Positions 22,885 to 34,839 are shown, counted from the stretch's first letter. The stretch: 64,000 nt of DNA from Valencia hispanica (GCA_963556495.2 OY747714.1:47061541-47125540); one strand, 5' to 3'. A program made the numbers and translations. The notes: a model not told the origin generated them from the sequence alone.

Positions 22885-23190
22885 GTCAGTCCGTTTGGTC
22901 TGAATCCGTTCTGTTGAGTCCGTTCTGCTGAGTCCGTTCTGTCTGAGTCCGTTCTGTCTGATGCTGTTTGGTCTGAGTCCGTTCGGTCCGAGTCCGTTCT
23001 GTCTGAGTCCGTTCTGTTGAGTCCGTTCTGTCTGATGCTGTTTGGTCTGAATCCGTTCTGCTGAGTCCATTCTGTCTGAGTCCGTTCTGTCTGATGCTGT
23101 TTGGTCTGATGCTGTTTGGTCTGATGCTGTTTGGTCTGATGCTGTTTGGTCCGAGTCCGTTCGGTCCGAGTCCGTTCTGTCCGAGTCCGT
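22885..23190. repeat. 15-bp minisatellite, CTGAGTCCGTTCTGT type
   Basis: About 20 units of ctgagtccgttctgt or ctgatgctgtttggt. Ends about 67 bp from the 3' border of mcub exon 5. Minus-strand frames through it ([14 protein letters not shown] repeats) are artefacts. Confidence 0.92.
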
Positions 23191-23256
23191 AAGACCTGAG
23201 GATGTCCTAAAATGTACACCATATTGGGGTGGGAGCTGTGGGGCGTGGCTGCTCAC

Positions 23257-23488
23257 CAGGTCAGGTATCCCAGGAATCCTCCCTGCAGAGACAGGTAGGC
23301 AAGCCCCGCCCACCCCAGCAGCGTCACTCGACTCGCCGCATCCTTCGCCATCCTTCAGCTGCTCGGTCAGCTTCTCCTTCTTCACCAGCAGCTCTGAATA
23401 CTTGAGGTGCAACTGCTGAGGAAGACTCAGAGCGGCGTGAAGAAGGTGGACGGTGTGCTTCATGTCGTCCAGACCCAACATGTGCTCG
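23257..23488 (-). pseudogene. mcub: mcub exon 5: coiled coil 1 and TM1, frame broken
   Basis: Acceptor actcgtccag, donor gtgagc. The 5' part reads [20 protein letters not shown]...EKLTEQLKD in one frame. The 3' part reads [20 protein letters not shown] then [10 protein letters not shown] in a frame shifted by +1. The switch coincides with a 10-bp near-tandem repeat at 23339-23348 and 23349-23358. The exit phase (2) suits a following Trp codon, as in the family. The coiled coil is also shorter than in mammalian MCUB. Confidence 0.85.
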
Positions 23489-23592
23489 CTGGACGAGTCT
23501 CACAGAGAAACACAAGAGGGGAAAGAGTATAAAACATCAAGTTGGGCCACAGCACAGTGTTGCGCCCCCTGCAGATGGGAGCAGGCCTCTAC

Positions 23593-23697
23593 CTTGTCCC
23601 AGTGAGCGAACGTTCTACGTGACGTCGTCGATCGGGATCTGGAAGTCATTATTCAGGAGGATTTCCATTAAAGTGGATGAGGAGATCCTCTGTCCAT
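23593..23697 (-). pseudogene. mcub: mcub exon 4 with in-frame TAG
   Basis: Acceptor gttcctcag, then DGQRISSSTLMEILLNNDF QIPIDDVT and TAG where the family has Tyr. The only strong donor (AAG|gtagag) lies 24 bases later and leaves one base, but exon 5 needs two. In the alternative frame the sequence after the break reads HVERSLTGTS and joins exon 5 properly, so a small deletion at about 23618 is the likely cause. A weak donor (CAC|gtagaa, exon end 23619) would avoid the stop at the cost of about 10 residues. Confidence 0.75.
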
Positions 23698-24207
23698 CTG
23701 AGGAACAAACAAATACATGTAGGTTAACTCCTATGGTCTCTCTAGCTTTAATTACAAGGGGTGTAACAGTGCATGTGTCGTATACGGATTTTTTCGGTAC
23801 ACCCCTCTGCCGTGTCTGCCGAGTTTCCACAGGGAAACATTAACCAGCAACCCATGCAACTCTGTAAACGAAAAAATTCAGTGCAGCCCAGCCTCCTGCT
23901 AGCAGACGTTATGGTCCGCGACTCTTTCGGAGCCCGCTTCCATTGTTAAAGCCTCCTGCTTGGGAACAAGTCGGTTTACGGAACCAGCTTCCATTAGTGT
24001 CACTGGTTGCTTGTGGTTAGCTACCACAGATGTTAGTGAGGCAAAGGACCCCGTTCAGCTACCCGCATTGGTTTAACGTAAAGTATAAGCAGACTGCACA
24101 TCTGACTGTAATGTGTGTTAAAAATGTTTCTTCCAGGAATTAGTCGGCGACGTTTGTGTTGTTTTGCAGAGGCAGCTGGAAACTGAAAGGAAGGAGCGCC
24201 GCCCCCA

Positions 24208-27115
24208 TGACAAGGATTGGGATACAGATTGGGACCCGGATATATGGATTTGGACATGTATTGGGAATTGGACATGGATTGGAACACGGATTGGGAATTG
24301 GACACAGATTGTGACATGTATTGCAATACGGTAGGGCTGTAATCAACCAAATAAGTTCTTGGTCGACTGAAACCCTGAAATTCCGACCAAATATCGACTA
24401 ATTTGTGGGGGGGGGGGGGCTATGACCGCATTTTGCATTACGTGCATCTGCGCAATATAATATCATATAATGATTACTGCAATTGCACTAAACGGCAAGG
24501 CAATTCAGAGACAATGATCTTTATTAAACATGCCAGATCAAGACAAGTACAAACGGAATAAAGCTGTGCATTGGGCTTAAAACAAAGACTGTGGGCACTG
24601 CGCAATTGGGCATTAGGCAATAAAATAAAAAAATTAAAAACCCGACCAAATCCAGCACTGTTCTGCAGGCTGCGCACGGGGAACTGGTGTGTTTCTGTAA
24701 ATGGAGCTAGACAGACAACCGATTTATGTAAGAGTTCTTTTGATTACTGTTTTGTACGGCGTGATCGCGGCCAACAGCAGTCGGCATTAAAGCTTTCGAT
24801 TACAACCATTGTCTGCATCTATCGGAGAACATTACAATATTTTAAACAATCAGGCCTGTAAGGCCCACATCATGTTTTTACATGTTTTTTTTCCGCTACC
24901 ATTTACTGCGTTCCGGGACCTGTCTGGTCATGCCTGCGCTGTCATGTACTTTGCGTTCCTGCACCTAATGATTAACAAATTAAGCACTGAAGCCACAGCA
25001 CGTTGAATAACGTGGACGTTCTTCGATCTCCCTGTAGACTGTTAAAGCAATATCACACTAGAGGCAGCGCTGTTGTAGCCTACTCTAACATCAGCACCAA
25101 TCAGTCTCTTGTCCAATCAAATTAAAAAAATTAACACGACATAAAATCGACCAATCAGAATTTTGGTCGACTCAGAATGCATCGACCAATAAGTCGACCA
25201 GTCGACTAGGACTTTATAGCCCTACAATACGGATTGGGACTCTGACAGGGATATGGATTGGGACTCAAATCGGAATGCGAATATATGGATTGGGACACGG
25301 ATATATGGATTGGGACATGTATTGGGAATTGGACACGGATTGGACTTGGATTGGGATACGGCTTGGACACTGATTGGACGCAGATTGGGACAAAGATTGG
25401 ACATGGAGTGGGTCTCAAATTGGGATGCAGATTGGCAAAGGGATTGGGACAAAGATTGGGACGCAGATTGGGACACAGATTGGACACATATTAGGACACG
25501 GATTGCAATACACATTGGCACCAGGATTGGGACATGGATATATGGATTGGGATATGGATTGGGAATTGGACATGGATTCGAACATTGATTGGGAAATGGA
25601 TTGGCACACGGATTGGACACGGATTGGAACACGGATAAACGGATTGAGACTCAGATTGGGCCATGGATATATGCATTGGGACACCGATTGAACATGGATT
25701 GGATTTGGATTAAGACAAGGATTGGACTTGGATTGGGACATGGATATACTGATTGGGACGTGGATTGAACATGGACATACAGATTTGGACACGTATGGGC
25801 ACAGATTGGGACACGGATCGGGACACAGATTGGGATATGGATTAGGGCAAAGATTGGACATGGATTGGGACTCAAATTGGGACTCGGACTGGGATACAGA
25901 TTGGACATGGATATGTGAATTGTGACAGAGATTGGACACGGATTGGAACTGAAATTGGGACTCTAATTGAGATACGGATATTTGGATTGGGACATGGAAT
26001 AGGACACAGATTGGACACAGATATACAGATTGGGACACGGGTTGGGAACTGGAATCAAATTGGACATGGATTGGACATGGATTAGGATTGGACATGGATA
26101 AGAATATGGATTCGACATGGATAAGGACATGGATATATGGGACACTGAGATACGGATTCGGACTGAAATTTGGACACTGACTGGAACATGGATGCGACAT
26201 GGATTGGGATTTACATTGGGAATTGGATTGGAAAACGGATTGGACATGGATTGGGATTTAAATTGGGAATCGGATTGGGAAACGGATTGGACATGGATTG
26301 GGACACGGATTGGGACTGAAATTGGGACACAGATGGGGACACTGATATATGGTTTGGAACATGGATGTACGGATTGGGACTGAAATTGGGACTCGGATTA
26401 GACGTCAAATTGGGACACGTATTGGACATGGATTGAGACACCACGGATATACGGATTGGGACACCGATTGGGAGACAGATTGGAACACGGATTGGGACTG
26501 AATTTGGGACCTGGTTCGGGATAAGGATTGGTACTGAAATTAGAATACGGATTGGACATGGTTTTGACACGGATTGGGACACGGATTGGGACAGATTGAA
26601 CATGGATAAGGACACGGATTGGACATGGATTAGGACACAGATATATGGTTTGGGGCACGGATTGGGATACGGATTTGGACTGAAATTTGGACATGAATTG
26701 GAGATGGATTGGGACACGGATTGGACATGGACTCGGACTGAAATTGAGGCCGAGATTGGGACACGGATATATGGTTTGGGACAAGGAGATACGGATTGGG
26801 ACGGAAACTGGGACATGGATTGGGATACAGATTGGGACACTGATTGAACATGAAATGGGACACAGACTGGAACACGCAAGGGAGACGGATTGGGACTGAA
26901 ATTGGGTCTCGGATTGGGACACAGATTGGGAAACGGCTTGGACAAAGATTGGGACTGAAACTGGGACAGGGTGGGACACGGATTGGGATACAGATTGGAC
27001 ATGGATTGGGACTGAAATTGGGAAATACTGGATACGGATACAAACTCGGATTGGGATATGGATCAGGATATGAATTGCGACAAGGATTGGGACTCAAATT
27101 GGGACTCGGACTGGG
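24208..27115. repeat. Long variable minisatellite, GGATTGGGACACG type
   Basis: Irregular units of 9-15 bp built on ggattgggacac, ggacatggatt and gggactgaaatt. It runs from 24208 to 24331 and again from 25225 to about 27115; the break is a hAT element. Both strands carry long low-complexity frames (for example 263 codons, minus), none with gene-like content. In mcub intron 3. Confidence 0.95.
24332..25224. mobile_element. hAT element inserted into the minisatellite
   Basis: 893 bp, ends TAGGGCTGTAATCAACC and (inward from the right) TAGGGCTATAAAGTCC. Perfect 8-bp target duplication caatacgg at 24324-24331 and 25225-25232. Subterminal GGTCGAC/GTCGACC motifs recur. No transposase frame. Confidence 0.93.
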
Positions 27116-27390
27116 ATAAAACAGGAAGTGTTTCTTTAAACAGGAAAATGAGTTTCAATGAGAAAAGTTTTGCTTCATTAGGATCAATTAGTAAAGAAAG
27201 GATCTATTCTAAACATTTTAGAGGTTTGTTTTCTTGAAAGTAATGTAGGCCACCTTTACATCAATGGATTCAAAAAAAAGACATTTTTTGAGGGATTATT
27301 AACGTATCAAAGTGGTAGTTATATAATAAAGCATAATATTTAAAGTCACAAAGCTTGAAACCTTGATGTCTGGACTCTGCAGGGGCTTAC

Positions 27391-27558
27391 CGCTGTTGAA
27401 CAGTGCGGCGCTTCCCACCGAAACATCTTTGTTTTTTACGGCCTGCAGCAGGTCGCCCACTGTCGTCAACATCGGCGTCAGAGCGAAGCGGCACTCCTGA
27501 CCTGCAGGGAGAGGCAGGGAGAGCACCAGCCTTCCGAAGCTGTAGTGGACAGAAACAT
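27391..27558 (-). CDS. mcub: mcub exon 3: N-terminal regulatory domain
   Basis: Acceptor ctcttccag, donor gtaagc. Encodes VSVHYSFGRLVLSLPLPAG, CRFALTPMLTTVGDLLQAV and AALFNS. Matches the beta-grasp-like N-terminal domain of MCU/MCUB. Open frame, correct phases at both ends. Confidence 0.88.
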
Positions 27559-27857
27559 CTGGAAGAGAAACAGCAAGACTTAGGAGGAGTTTAGGAGGCC
27601 TAAAAATAACAATTTCACACAATATGTTTGTTGGATATCACTGAGGCTACAATGAACCAGAATGTTGATGCAACATCCTTAAGACATTGGCCTCTGTACC
27701 AAATAGTGTCCTATTAAAAGTGTCTTAACACCAGGGCTAATCTCTTGATTAGTGAATACGCTGAGTTTTTTCTGCATTTCCTCAACATTTGATCAACTGT
27801 TAAACAGATGATATTCTGATCACGTGATTAAAGAAGAGGGAAATAGTTCTACTTTAC

Positions 27858-27918
27858 GTTTGGATGTGGATTGACTGCTGTAGCTGGAAAAGACACAGGT
27901 GGACCAGACTGAACTGCA
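27858..27918 (-). CDS. mcub: mcub exon 2
   Basis: Acceptor ttcctctttcag, donor gtaaag. Encodes CSSVWSTCVFSSYSSQSTSK plus one base of a split His codon; corresponds to the end of the presequence. Starts in phase 0. Confidence 0.7.
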
Positions 27919-28559
27919 CTGAAAGAGGAAAAGAACAGATGACATTTTATAAACTACAGTTATTTTAGTCCGTTTGTTTTTAGAAAGAGAACTAAGCACA
28001 AGTTCACAGGGCTGTACAGTGCGACAAACTATTTTTAGACGTAGCGACAGCTTTCAAAGCTGCTTGTTTGTATGTGTAAGGAAGACACGACAGGCAAAGC
28101 CATGGCACATCACTAGGCCAAATAGTGGTTGTAGTCTATTGTGATAACCAAATGTTACCTTGTCAGTACAATTACTCTTATACTCTACAACAACTCCCAT
28201 AATTCCTGCATGTTGTCGCCAGTTTACTGGTATACGCATACATTGTATATATTATACGGTGGGTAAAGTGTTGAAAATTAATACCAGCCTTATGGTGAGA
28301 GTGATAGTTGTTTCTAAGCCAAGTATGTCAGAAGAATGGGTATGGAGAAACGACAGGATTATCAGTCTAACTCATTAATATTCAGGATACATAAATGTCT
28401 CGTCTCTGATTGGCTAACAGCAATGTGACTGTTACGCTGCCTTCGAACCAAGAACTAACTTAGCGTTATACTTCGCTGGTGGTGTTTCAAAAACAAATTC
28501 CAATTGTTTCTTCCTCAGCTCTTCTTTCTTGGGTAAAAAGTAATGGAAGCAGAGCCAGA

Positions 28560-30165
28560 ACCTGTTCTGCCATGTTGTGGAGTTGCTGACAGTTGGCTTC
28601 TACTAGCAGAGAGAGAATGTGTTCCACCATGTTGTGGAGTTGATAACAGTTAGCTTCTACTAGCAGAGAGAGAATGTGTTCCACCATGTTGTGGAGTTGA
28701 TAACAGTTAGCTTCTACTAGCAGAGAGAGAATGTGTTCCACCATGTTGTGGAGTTGATAACGGTTAGCTTCTACTAGCAGAGAGAGAATGTGTTCCACCA
28801 TGTTGTGGAGTTGATAACGGTTAGCTTCTACTAGCAGAGAGAGAATGTGTTCCACCATGTTGTGGAGTTGATAACAGTTAGCTTCTACTAGCAGAGAGAG
28901 AATGTGTTCCACCATGTTGTGGAGTTGATAACAGTTAGCTTCTACTAGCAGAGAGAGAATGTGTTCCACCATGTTGTGGAGTTGATAACAGTTAGCTTCT
29001 ACTAGCAGAGAGAGAATGTGTTCCACCATGTTGTGGAGTTGATAACAGTTAGCTTCTACTAGCAGAGAGAGAATGTGCTCCACCATGTTGTGGAGTTGAT
29101 AACAGTTAGCTTCTACTAGCAGAGAGAGAATGTGTTCCACCATGTTGTGGAGTTGATAACAGTTAGCTTCTACTAGCAGAGAGAGAATGTGTTCCACCAT
29201 GTTGTGGAGTTGATAACAGTTAGCTTCTACTAGCAGAGAGAGAATGTGTTCCACCATGTTGTGGAGTTGATAACAGTTGGCTTCTACTAGCAGAGAGAGA
29301 ATGTGTTCCACCATGTTGTGGAGTTGATAACAGTTAGCTTCTACTAGCAGAGAGAGAATGTGTTCCACCATGTTGTGGAGTTGATAACAGTTAGCTTCTA
29401 CTAGCAGAGAGAGAATGTGTTCCACCATGTTGTGGAGTTGATAACGGTTAGCTTCTACTAGCAGAGAGAGAATGTGTTCCACCATGTTGTGGAGTTGATA
29501 ACGGTTAGCTTCTACTAGCAGAGAGAGAATGTGTTCCACCATGTTGTGGAGTTGATAACGGTTAGCTTCTACTAGCAGAGAGAGAATGTGTTCCACCATG
29601 TTGTGGAGTTGATAACAGTTAGCTTCTACTAGCAGAGAGAAAATGTGTTCCACCATGTTGTGGAGTTGATAACGGTTAGCTTCTACTAGCAGAGAGAGAG
29701 AAAGTGTTCCACCATGTTTTGGAGTTGCTAACGGTTAGCTTCTACTAGCAGAGAGAGAATGTGTTCCACCATGTTGTGGAGTTGATAACAGTTAGCTTCT
29801 ACTAGCAGAGAGAGAATGTGTTCCACCATGTTTTGGAGTTGCTAACGGTTAGCTTCTACTAGCAGAGAGAGAGAAAGTGTTCCACCATGTTTTGGAGTTG
29901 CTAACGGTTAGCTTCTACTAGCAGAGAGAGAGACAGTGTTCCACCATGTTGTGGAAATGCTAACGGTTAGCCTCTACTAGCAGAGAGAGAATGTGTTCCA
30001 CCATGTTGTGGAGTTGATAACGGTTAGCTTCTACTAGCAGAGAGAGAATGTTTTCCACCATGTTGTGGAGTTGCTAACGGTTAGCTACTGCTAGCAGAGC
30101 TATTATGTGTTTTGCCATGTTGTGGAGTTGCTAATGGTTAGAGTCTACCAGCAGAGATGTGCTCT
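28560..30165. repeat. 57-bp minisatellite in mcub intron 1
   Basis: About 28 highly similar copies of a 57-bp unit containing gtgttccaccatgttgtgg and ttagcttctactagcagag. Since 57 = 19 codons, the minus strand stays open for 389 codons (29656-28487) as repeated MVEHILSLLVEAN-CYQLHN. There is no splice or promoter support for translation. The right-hand units are more diverged than the left. Confidence 0.95.
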
Positions 30166-30748
30166 GCTCTCTCCTGGCTGTAAAATCAATCCGTGGGTGA
30201 TCTCAAGCCAAGGTGGGCGGGGCCATGAATAAAAATTTTCTCTCTGACGTAGAAGAGGCTGGCCTTTTCCGACTCACTTGTTTTCCTGTCTATTTTCTTT
30301 TTGAGAATAAAGCAGGCAATGCGGTTGGAGAAAATGTTAACGTGCAGCAGGCATATGCAACTCATAGTGGCCGACTGTATTTAAGAAAGAACAAGTATTA
30401 CACGGTTTCTTAGTGAACGCGACCTTTAGGTTTCTCATTCTGTCCAAATTGGCTCTTAAGTTTTTCAGAGGCAACTCAAGTCAGTTTCTTATAACCAGAA
30501 ATAAACATTCTGGACAACAACAGGATGAATGCCACCTAGTCAGCATGGAACAATGGACTGCTTTATGTTTTCATTTAAATTAAGTCAAGCCCCGCGTCTT
30601 TAGAGCTCAAGACCAAGTCACAACTCAAGTTTTGAGTGTCGGATTCAAACCCCCATCTGTGGTGTTGGGACCTTTCAGGAGCCAACATCAGAAAACTGTT
30701 ACATCTCAAAGCCCAATATGATGATGATTTGATGTCACCGATGGCTTG

Positions 30749-31068
30749 TTTCCACTGAGCGGTACGGCAAGGGTTGGTTCGCTATTTTATGGTCCGGCGT
30801 ATCGCCAAACTGCCAGATGAACTCTCACTGGGGAGGTGGGGTTAAACTCAAACACATAAGGTCCATGTGTATGTCTCATGACGTTTTTCTGTCCTCCAAT
30901 CAAAACAACTGTGTTGTGTGACGCCAGTAGCTCCGCCCTAACCGTACCGTGCCGTTGTCCTATGGAGCTACAACTAAGGAAGAACCAGGAATGGTGCGTT
31001 ACGGGTCGGTTGGATGGGCTGTTTGGATAGCATATTGAACCCTACCGACCCGTGCCGCTCAGTGGAAA
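30749..31068. mobile_element. MITE with TTTCCACTGAGCGGTACGG ends
   Basis: Left TTTCCACTGAGCGGTACGG and right CCGTGCCGCTCAGTGGAAA are inverted repeats with one mismatch, 320 bp apart. Non-coding. A related gttcc/ccactg-type sequence is at 63610-63990. Confidence 0.85.
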
Positions 31069-31305
31069 TGAGGTAATGGATCCAAAATGGAACCCTCCAT
31101 AGAGTACTGGTGGTGCTGTCTAATGTCTCTATGATGATTTCCTTTGTTTCTGCTGACCTTTACCCTCTTTTTCACTGCCTGTCAAATGCTCCTGATAACG
31201 ACATTGTTCCACCTGAATTGCACTCATGTCAGCTTTTTGAAAATCAAGTCATTAACATACTCATCATTGGTCAACACAGTTAGACCCAAACCGTCTGGGA
31301 ATTCT

Positions 31306-31775
31306 CAGGCCATGTAGCAGGTTTTTTTTGCTTTTTCTAGAAACCGAATATCCTCACCACCTCGTTTTTAGAAAAACTATCCACCCACACCTAACCGCAT
31401 AAGTGCGTTGTTTAAGCACATTTATAGGCATACCAACTTCTACATACAACAGTAGCTTGTAAAAACAAAGCAGACAAAAAGCGCTTGGACAATTGATAAT
31501 GCCAACACAGCTCTGAGGGCATCCGTGCTGTTTCTGAGAGTAAACACAGCTCGCACCATGTGATGTCCGAGCATTTTTGTTGCAGGCAGTGATGCAGGTG
31601 GTGATTTCTGTCCACAAGCAAACGCTTAAAATGGGGAATTCTCAAACCAAAGTTGTTTTTTTTGAAGAATCGTTTTTGATGCCCTAAATCTGTTTTTGTG
31701 TGCATGACGGGCCAAATCGTAGAAAAATATCTTCGTTTTGTAAGATACCCATCTACGTATAGACAAGGCCTTGGT
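31306..31775. mobile_element. DNA transposon remnant related to 6600-6800/8295-8525
   Basis: Begins caggccatgtag and ends agacaaggcctt, weak inverted ends; internal text closely matches the two separated pieces in the cfi intron. No gene. Confidence 0.6.
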
Positions 31776-32129
31776 GAGTATATTTGGAGACACTGAAAAC
31801 AACTGAAATCAGCTGTCAGAGACATGTTCAGATGTGTTCAGTGATGTGGTAACTCTGTTATGTCAGCGTCATGACTTAGTTAGAAAACACCCGCCGCTTC
31901 TTCATGTCCTAGCGTGAATGGAACATGCGTTATGTCACGGATCAACAAAGGGGAGGTCATGTATGTGAAGTGGAAGAAAAATTAGGGTTTTCTTTATTTC
32001 TTTAATACAAACAAATATCCAAAAAGAGGTTTGTGCATTTGTATTCAGTCCCCTTAACTCTAGTGTAAACAACTGCCTAAGACGGGTCTGGTTCTGTACA
32101 TGAGGTTCTGCTTGCTTTCACCTTGAACA

Positions 32130-32290
32130 CACCATCCTCACAGTGAAACACGGTGGCGACAGCATCATGCTATGGGGGTGCTACCCTTCCCCCTCCCTTC
32201 AGCAGGGAGGGGGAAGCTGGTCAGGGTTGATGAGAAGAGGGACGGAGCTGAATTCAGCTGCAGAAGACCTGAGGCCAGTGGTGGAATGTC
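32130..32290 (+). mobile_element. Tc1-type transposase fragment
   Basis: The plus-strand frame reads VKHGGDSIMLWGC-like text, the motif between the first and second catalytic Asp of Tc1 transposases; the frame is broken soon after. Confidence 0.65.
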
Positions 32291-33510
32291 CTTCTGGCAT
32301 ACCGGGCATCATCCCGGTGGGCCGTTGACCCAATATGGGCTGGTCGGCTGTTTTTTTGGGGGGGGAGTTTTGTTTGTTTTTTTCCCCTCTTTCTAAATTC
32401 CCTTTAATTGGGCCGGCCAATTGGCTACAGAGGGCTAGCAGTGTGTTGCCAGCATCGACACATATTATTGGTCTACGTTTGTCATTGTCAATCAAACATG
32501 GGCTGACAGCCTATGAGAGCCATGACAGTGCTGTCAATCACAATACAGACCAGGGTGGGCGGGACCTCATGACACGGGCCGGAGTGGTGGGACAGGATGC
32601 TGCTGAGCTGAAAATGGAGAAGGGCATGAAACACCCGGTGGTGCTGAAAAAGTACGGCTCAAAAAGCTGAAATCTCTGGAGGTGGAAGGTTGACAGACCT
32701 ATTTGGTGCCGGGGTCGCCACCCCAGCAGCAGGTGCTGCTGCGCGAGGAGACGCGCAAGTGGAGACATCCATGGTAAGTAACGTTAGCTGGGCTACATTT
32801 TGAGACAAGCCCATAATAAAGTATAACACGGTTTTACATTGACTGCGATGTGACCTGAATAACTTAATACTTGTGACAACATATTAGCCCAGAGTTGAAG
32901 GGCTGACTGTTGGTAGTTGTGGTTGATTTAGTTAAAAATGCCAAATTGTGACAGCTACTAATGGCAGCGGTCTCTGGTTGCCATAGCAACAGTAAACATT
33001 AAGGAAAGACACTACAGGTGAATAGTGAAAAAAGTTAGCTTCAAGATACCTTCATGAAACTTGACAAACCTAATCCTAGTATTCAAACAAACATCTTTTG
33101 TATCAGAAGTTTTGATATAAATTTTGTTTAGATTTGCAAATGAGGTGTAATCTGGTTAAAAATGTGCTAATTTGCATATATTTGTAAACGTATCATCTCA
33201 AAATTGGTGAGAGACAGATTGAATTTTTCTTTAATTTTCTAATCATATGTTATATGATTAGAAAAAAAACTTCAGAAACTTTTTACATAAATAGGTTTAT
33301 TTCATTTCATTACTTCATAAATCAAAAACAGTGTAAGTAGCTCCAGTGTAAGTACGCAAAATAGCACATAGGCCTATATTTTTTTTTTTTGAACGAAGTA
33401 TTGACAAATCGCTCTGTATTTTTTTTTTTCAGCTCATAGCATAGAGATGGTGGAAAGTTTGGTGAATATATATGTATAACTGATTTTAAGTTAATTCGTT
33501 TTGAATGTCT
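32280..33510. mobile_element. Inverted, degenerate copy of the 19880-21323 element
   Basis: ctggcataccgggcatcatcccggtgggccgttgaccca near 32297 and the 32930-33500 segment (ccatagcaacagtaaacatt, aaattggtgagagacagatt) are reverse complements of parts of 19880-21323. The middle (32400-32780) is unique to this copy. It lies in mcub intron 1. Confidence 0.75.
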
Positions 33511-33884
33511 TTATTTTTGCTACGCTTCGCTATATTCTTTTTTCTAAAGCTTCCCGGCTGGAATGCAAAGTGCTTATTGGCTTTGGTGGTATCACGTGGT
33601 ATCACGTGGTATGGCAAAACTCGCATACCATTGGCCTGCAGGTTTCCATGGACGCTACAACACTACCGTAAAGAACGCAAAAGCTGTGCCAGCCAGAAGC
33701 GCTCATTAAGGTTATAAATGGTAATTTCTGTTTTGGCATTTGGCTCGGGTCCGGACCCGGACCGCGGTCTGCCTATTAGTGATCTCTGGCGTAGGGTGTG
33801 CCCCACCCAGCACCATCTTTTCCTCCTGATCTCTTTTCCTACTGAGAGTTGGCGGCTCCTCTCCCATAGGTTGATGTCAAGATT

Positions 33885-34234
33885 GGTGGTCAGGCAAGCT
33901 AAATATTTAGCTGGCAAGCTAAATTGGCTAGCTAAATATATAGTTTCGAACTAAATATTTAACCCTGAGCTAAATATTTAGCTTATATACAAATTAACTT
34001 GCCGATAAGCAAAATTGGACAATCAAAAATAAAAGCTGGGTCTTGCGAACTTTTGCTGCTGGTGCAGTCACTGTTGCTAAACGTCTGTATTGCCATTAAA
34101 ACATCTCATCCTACGTTTTACGCTGAAATGCTGGACAAGTAGGGAGAAAAATAAATAATGATAAAGAGGTTACAATTAGTCTCGCCAGCTTTTATTTTGC
34201 TAGTCCACTTCTGCTCATCGGCAAGTCAATTTGG

Positions 34235-34314
<80 letters not shown>

Positions 34315-34520
34315 TATATAAATATAAAAGCCAGTTTGGGTTGCTAGCTAAATATTTAGCTTGTTAACTAAATATTTAGCACTGAGCTAAATGTTTAGTT
34401 TGAAGCTAACTGTTTAGTCAGCCAGTTTAGCTTGCTAAATATTTAGCTCTGTTAGCTTGTTAACTAAATATTTGGCTCTGAGGTAAATGTTTAGTTCAAA
34501 GATAAATGTTTAGCTAACAC
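33885..34520. repeat. TAAATATTTAGC palindromic repeat with (TA)n core
   Basis: Repeated gctaaatatttagct-type text around a (TA) microsatellite at about 34236-34326. The same motif builds the 1.1-kb array at 52060-53130. Confidence 0.85.
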
Positions 34521-34839
34521 TTCCTGACCCAAATTCGATGCAGAACTGAACTGTTAAAGGTGACATGAACCTTAACGCCATCAGAGTCCTCATTGACTGC
34601 TTCGTCGTTAGGTATGTCCTCACACACAAAGGAAGGCAAGCTTAAATCGGGGCTGAGCTATTAACACTAGTGGACTATTTCAGCTATTAAAGCGTATGTC
34701 GTCGACATACAGCAGCTGCTTAAAGAGACAGACACACCAGTGGTGTATATATAAAGAGTTAACACTAGAATATGAACCGCTTTTCAGGTTTAAATCGTCA
34801 CTTTTAGTCAAACTCTTGACATCTAACGGTTAGACTCAC

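Noticed and set aside
22731..23481. 163- and 211-codon minus frames joining minisatellite to mcub exon 5
   Set aside because: Only the 23257-23488 part is coding; the rest reads through the splice donor into repeats.
25415..27002. Frames of up to 263 codons on both strands (SQSVSQS and DWDTDWT types)
   Set aside because: Derived from the GGATTGGGACAC minisatellite; no gene-like features.
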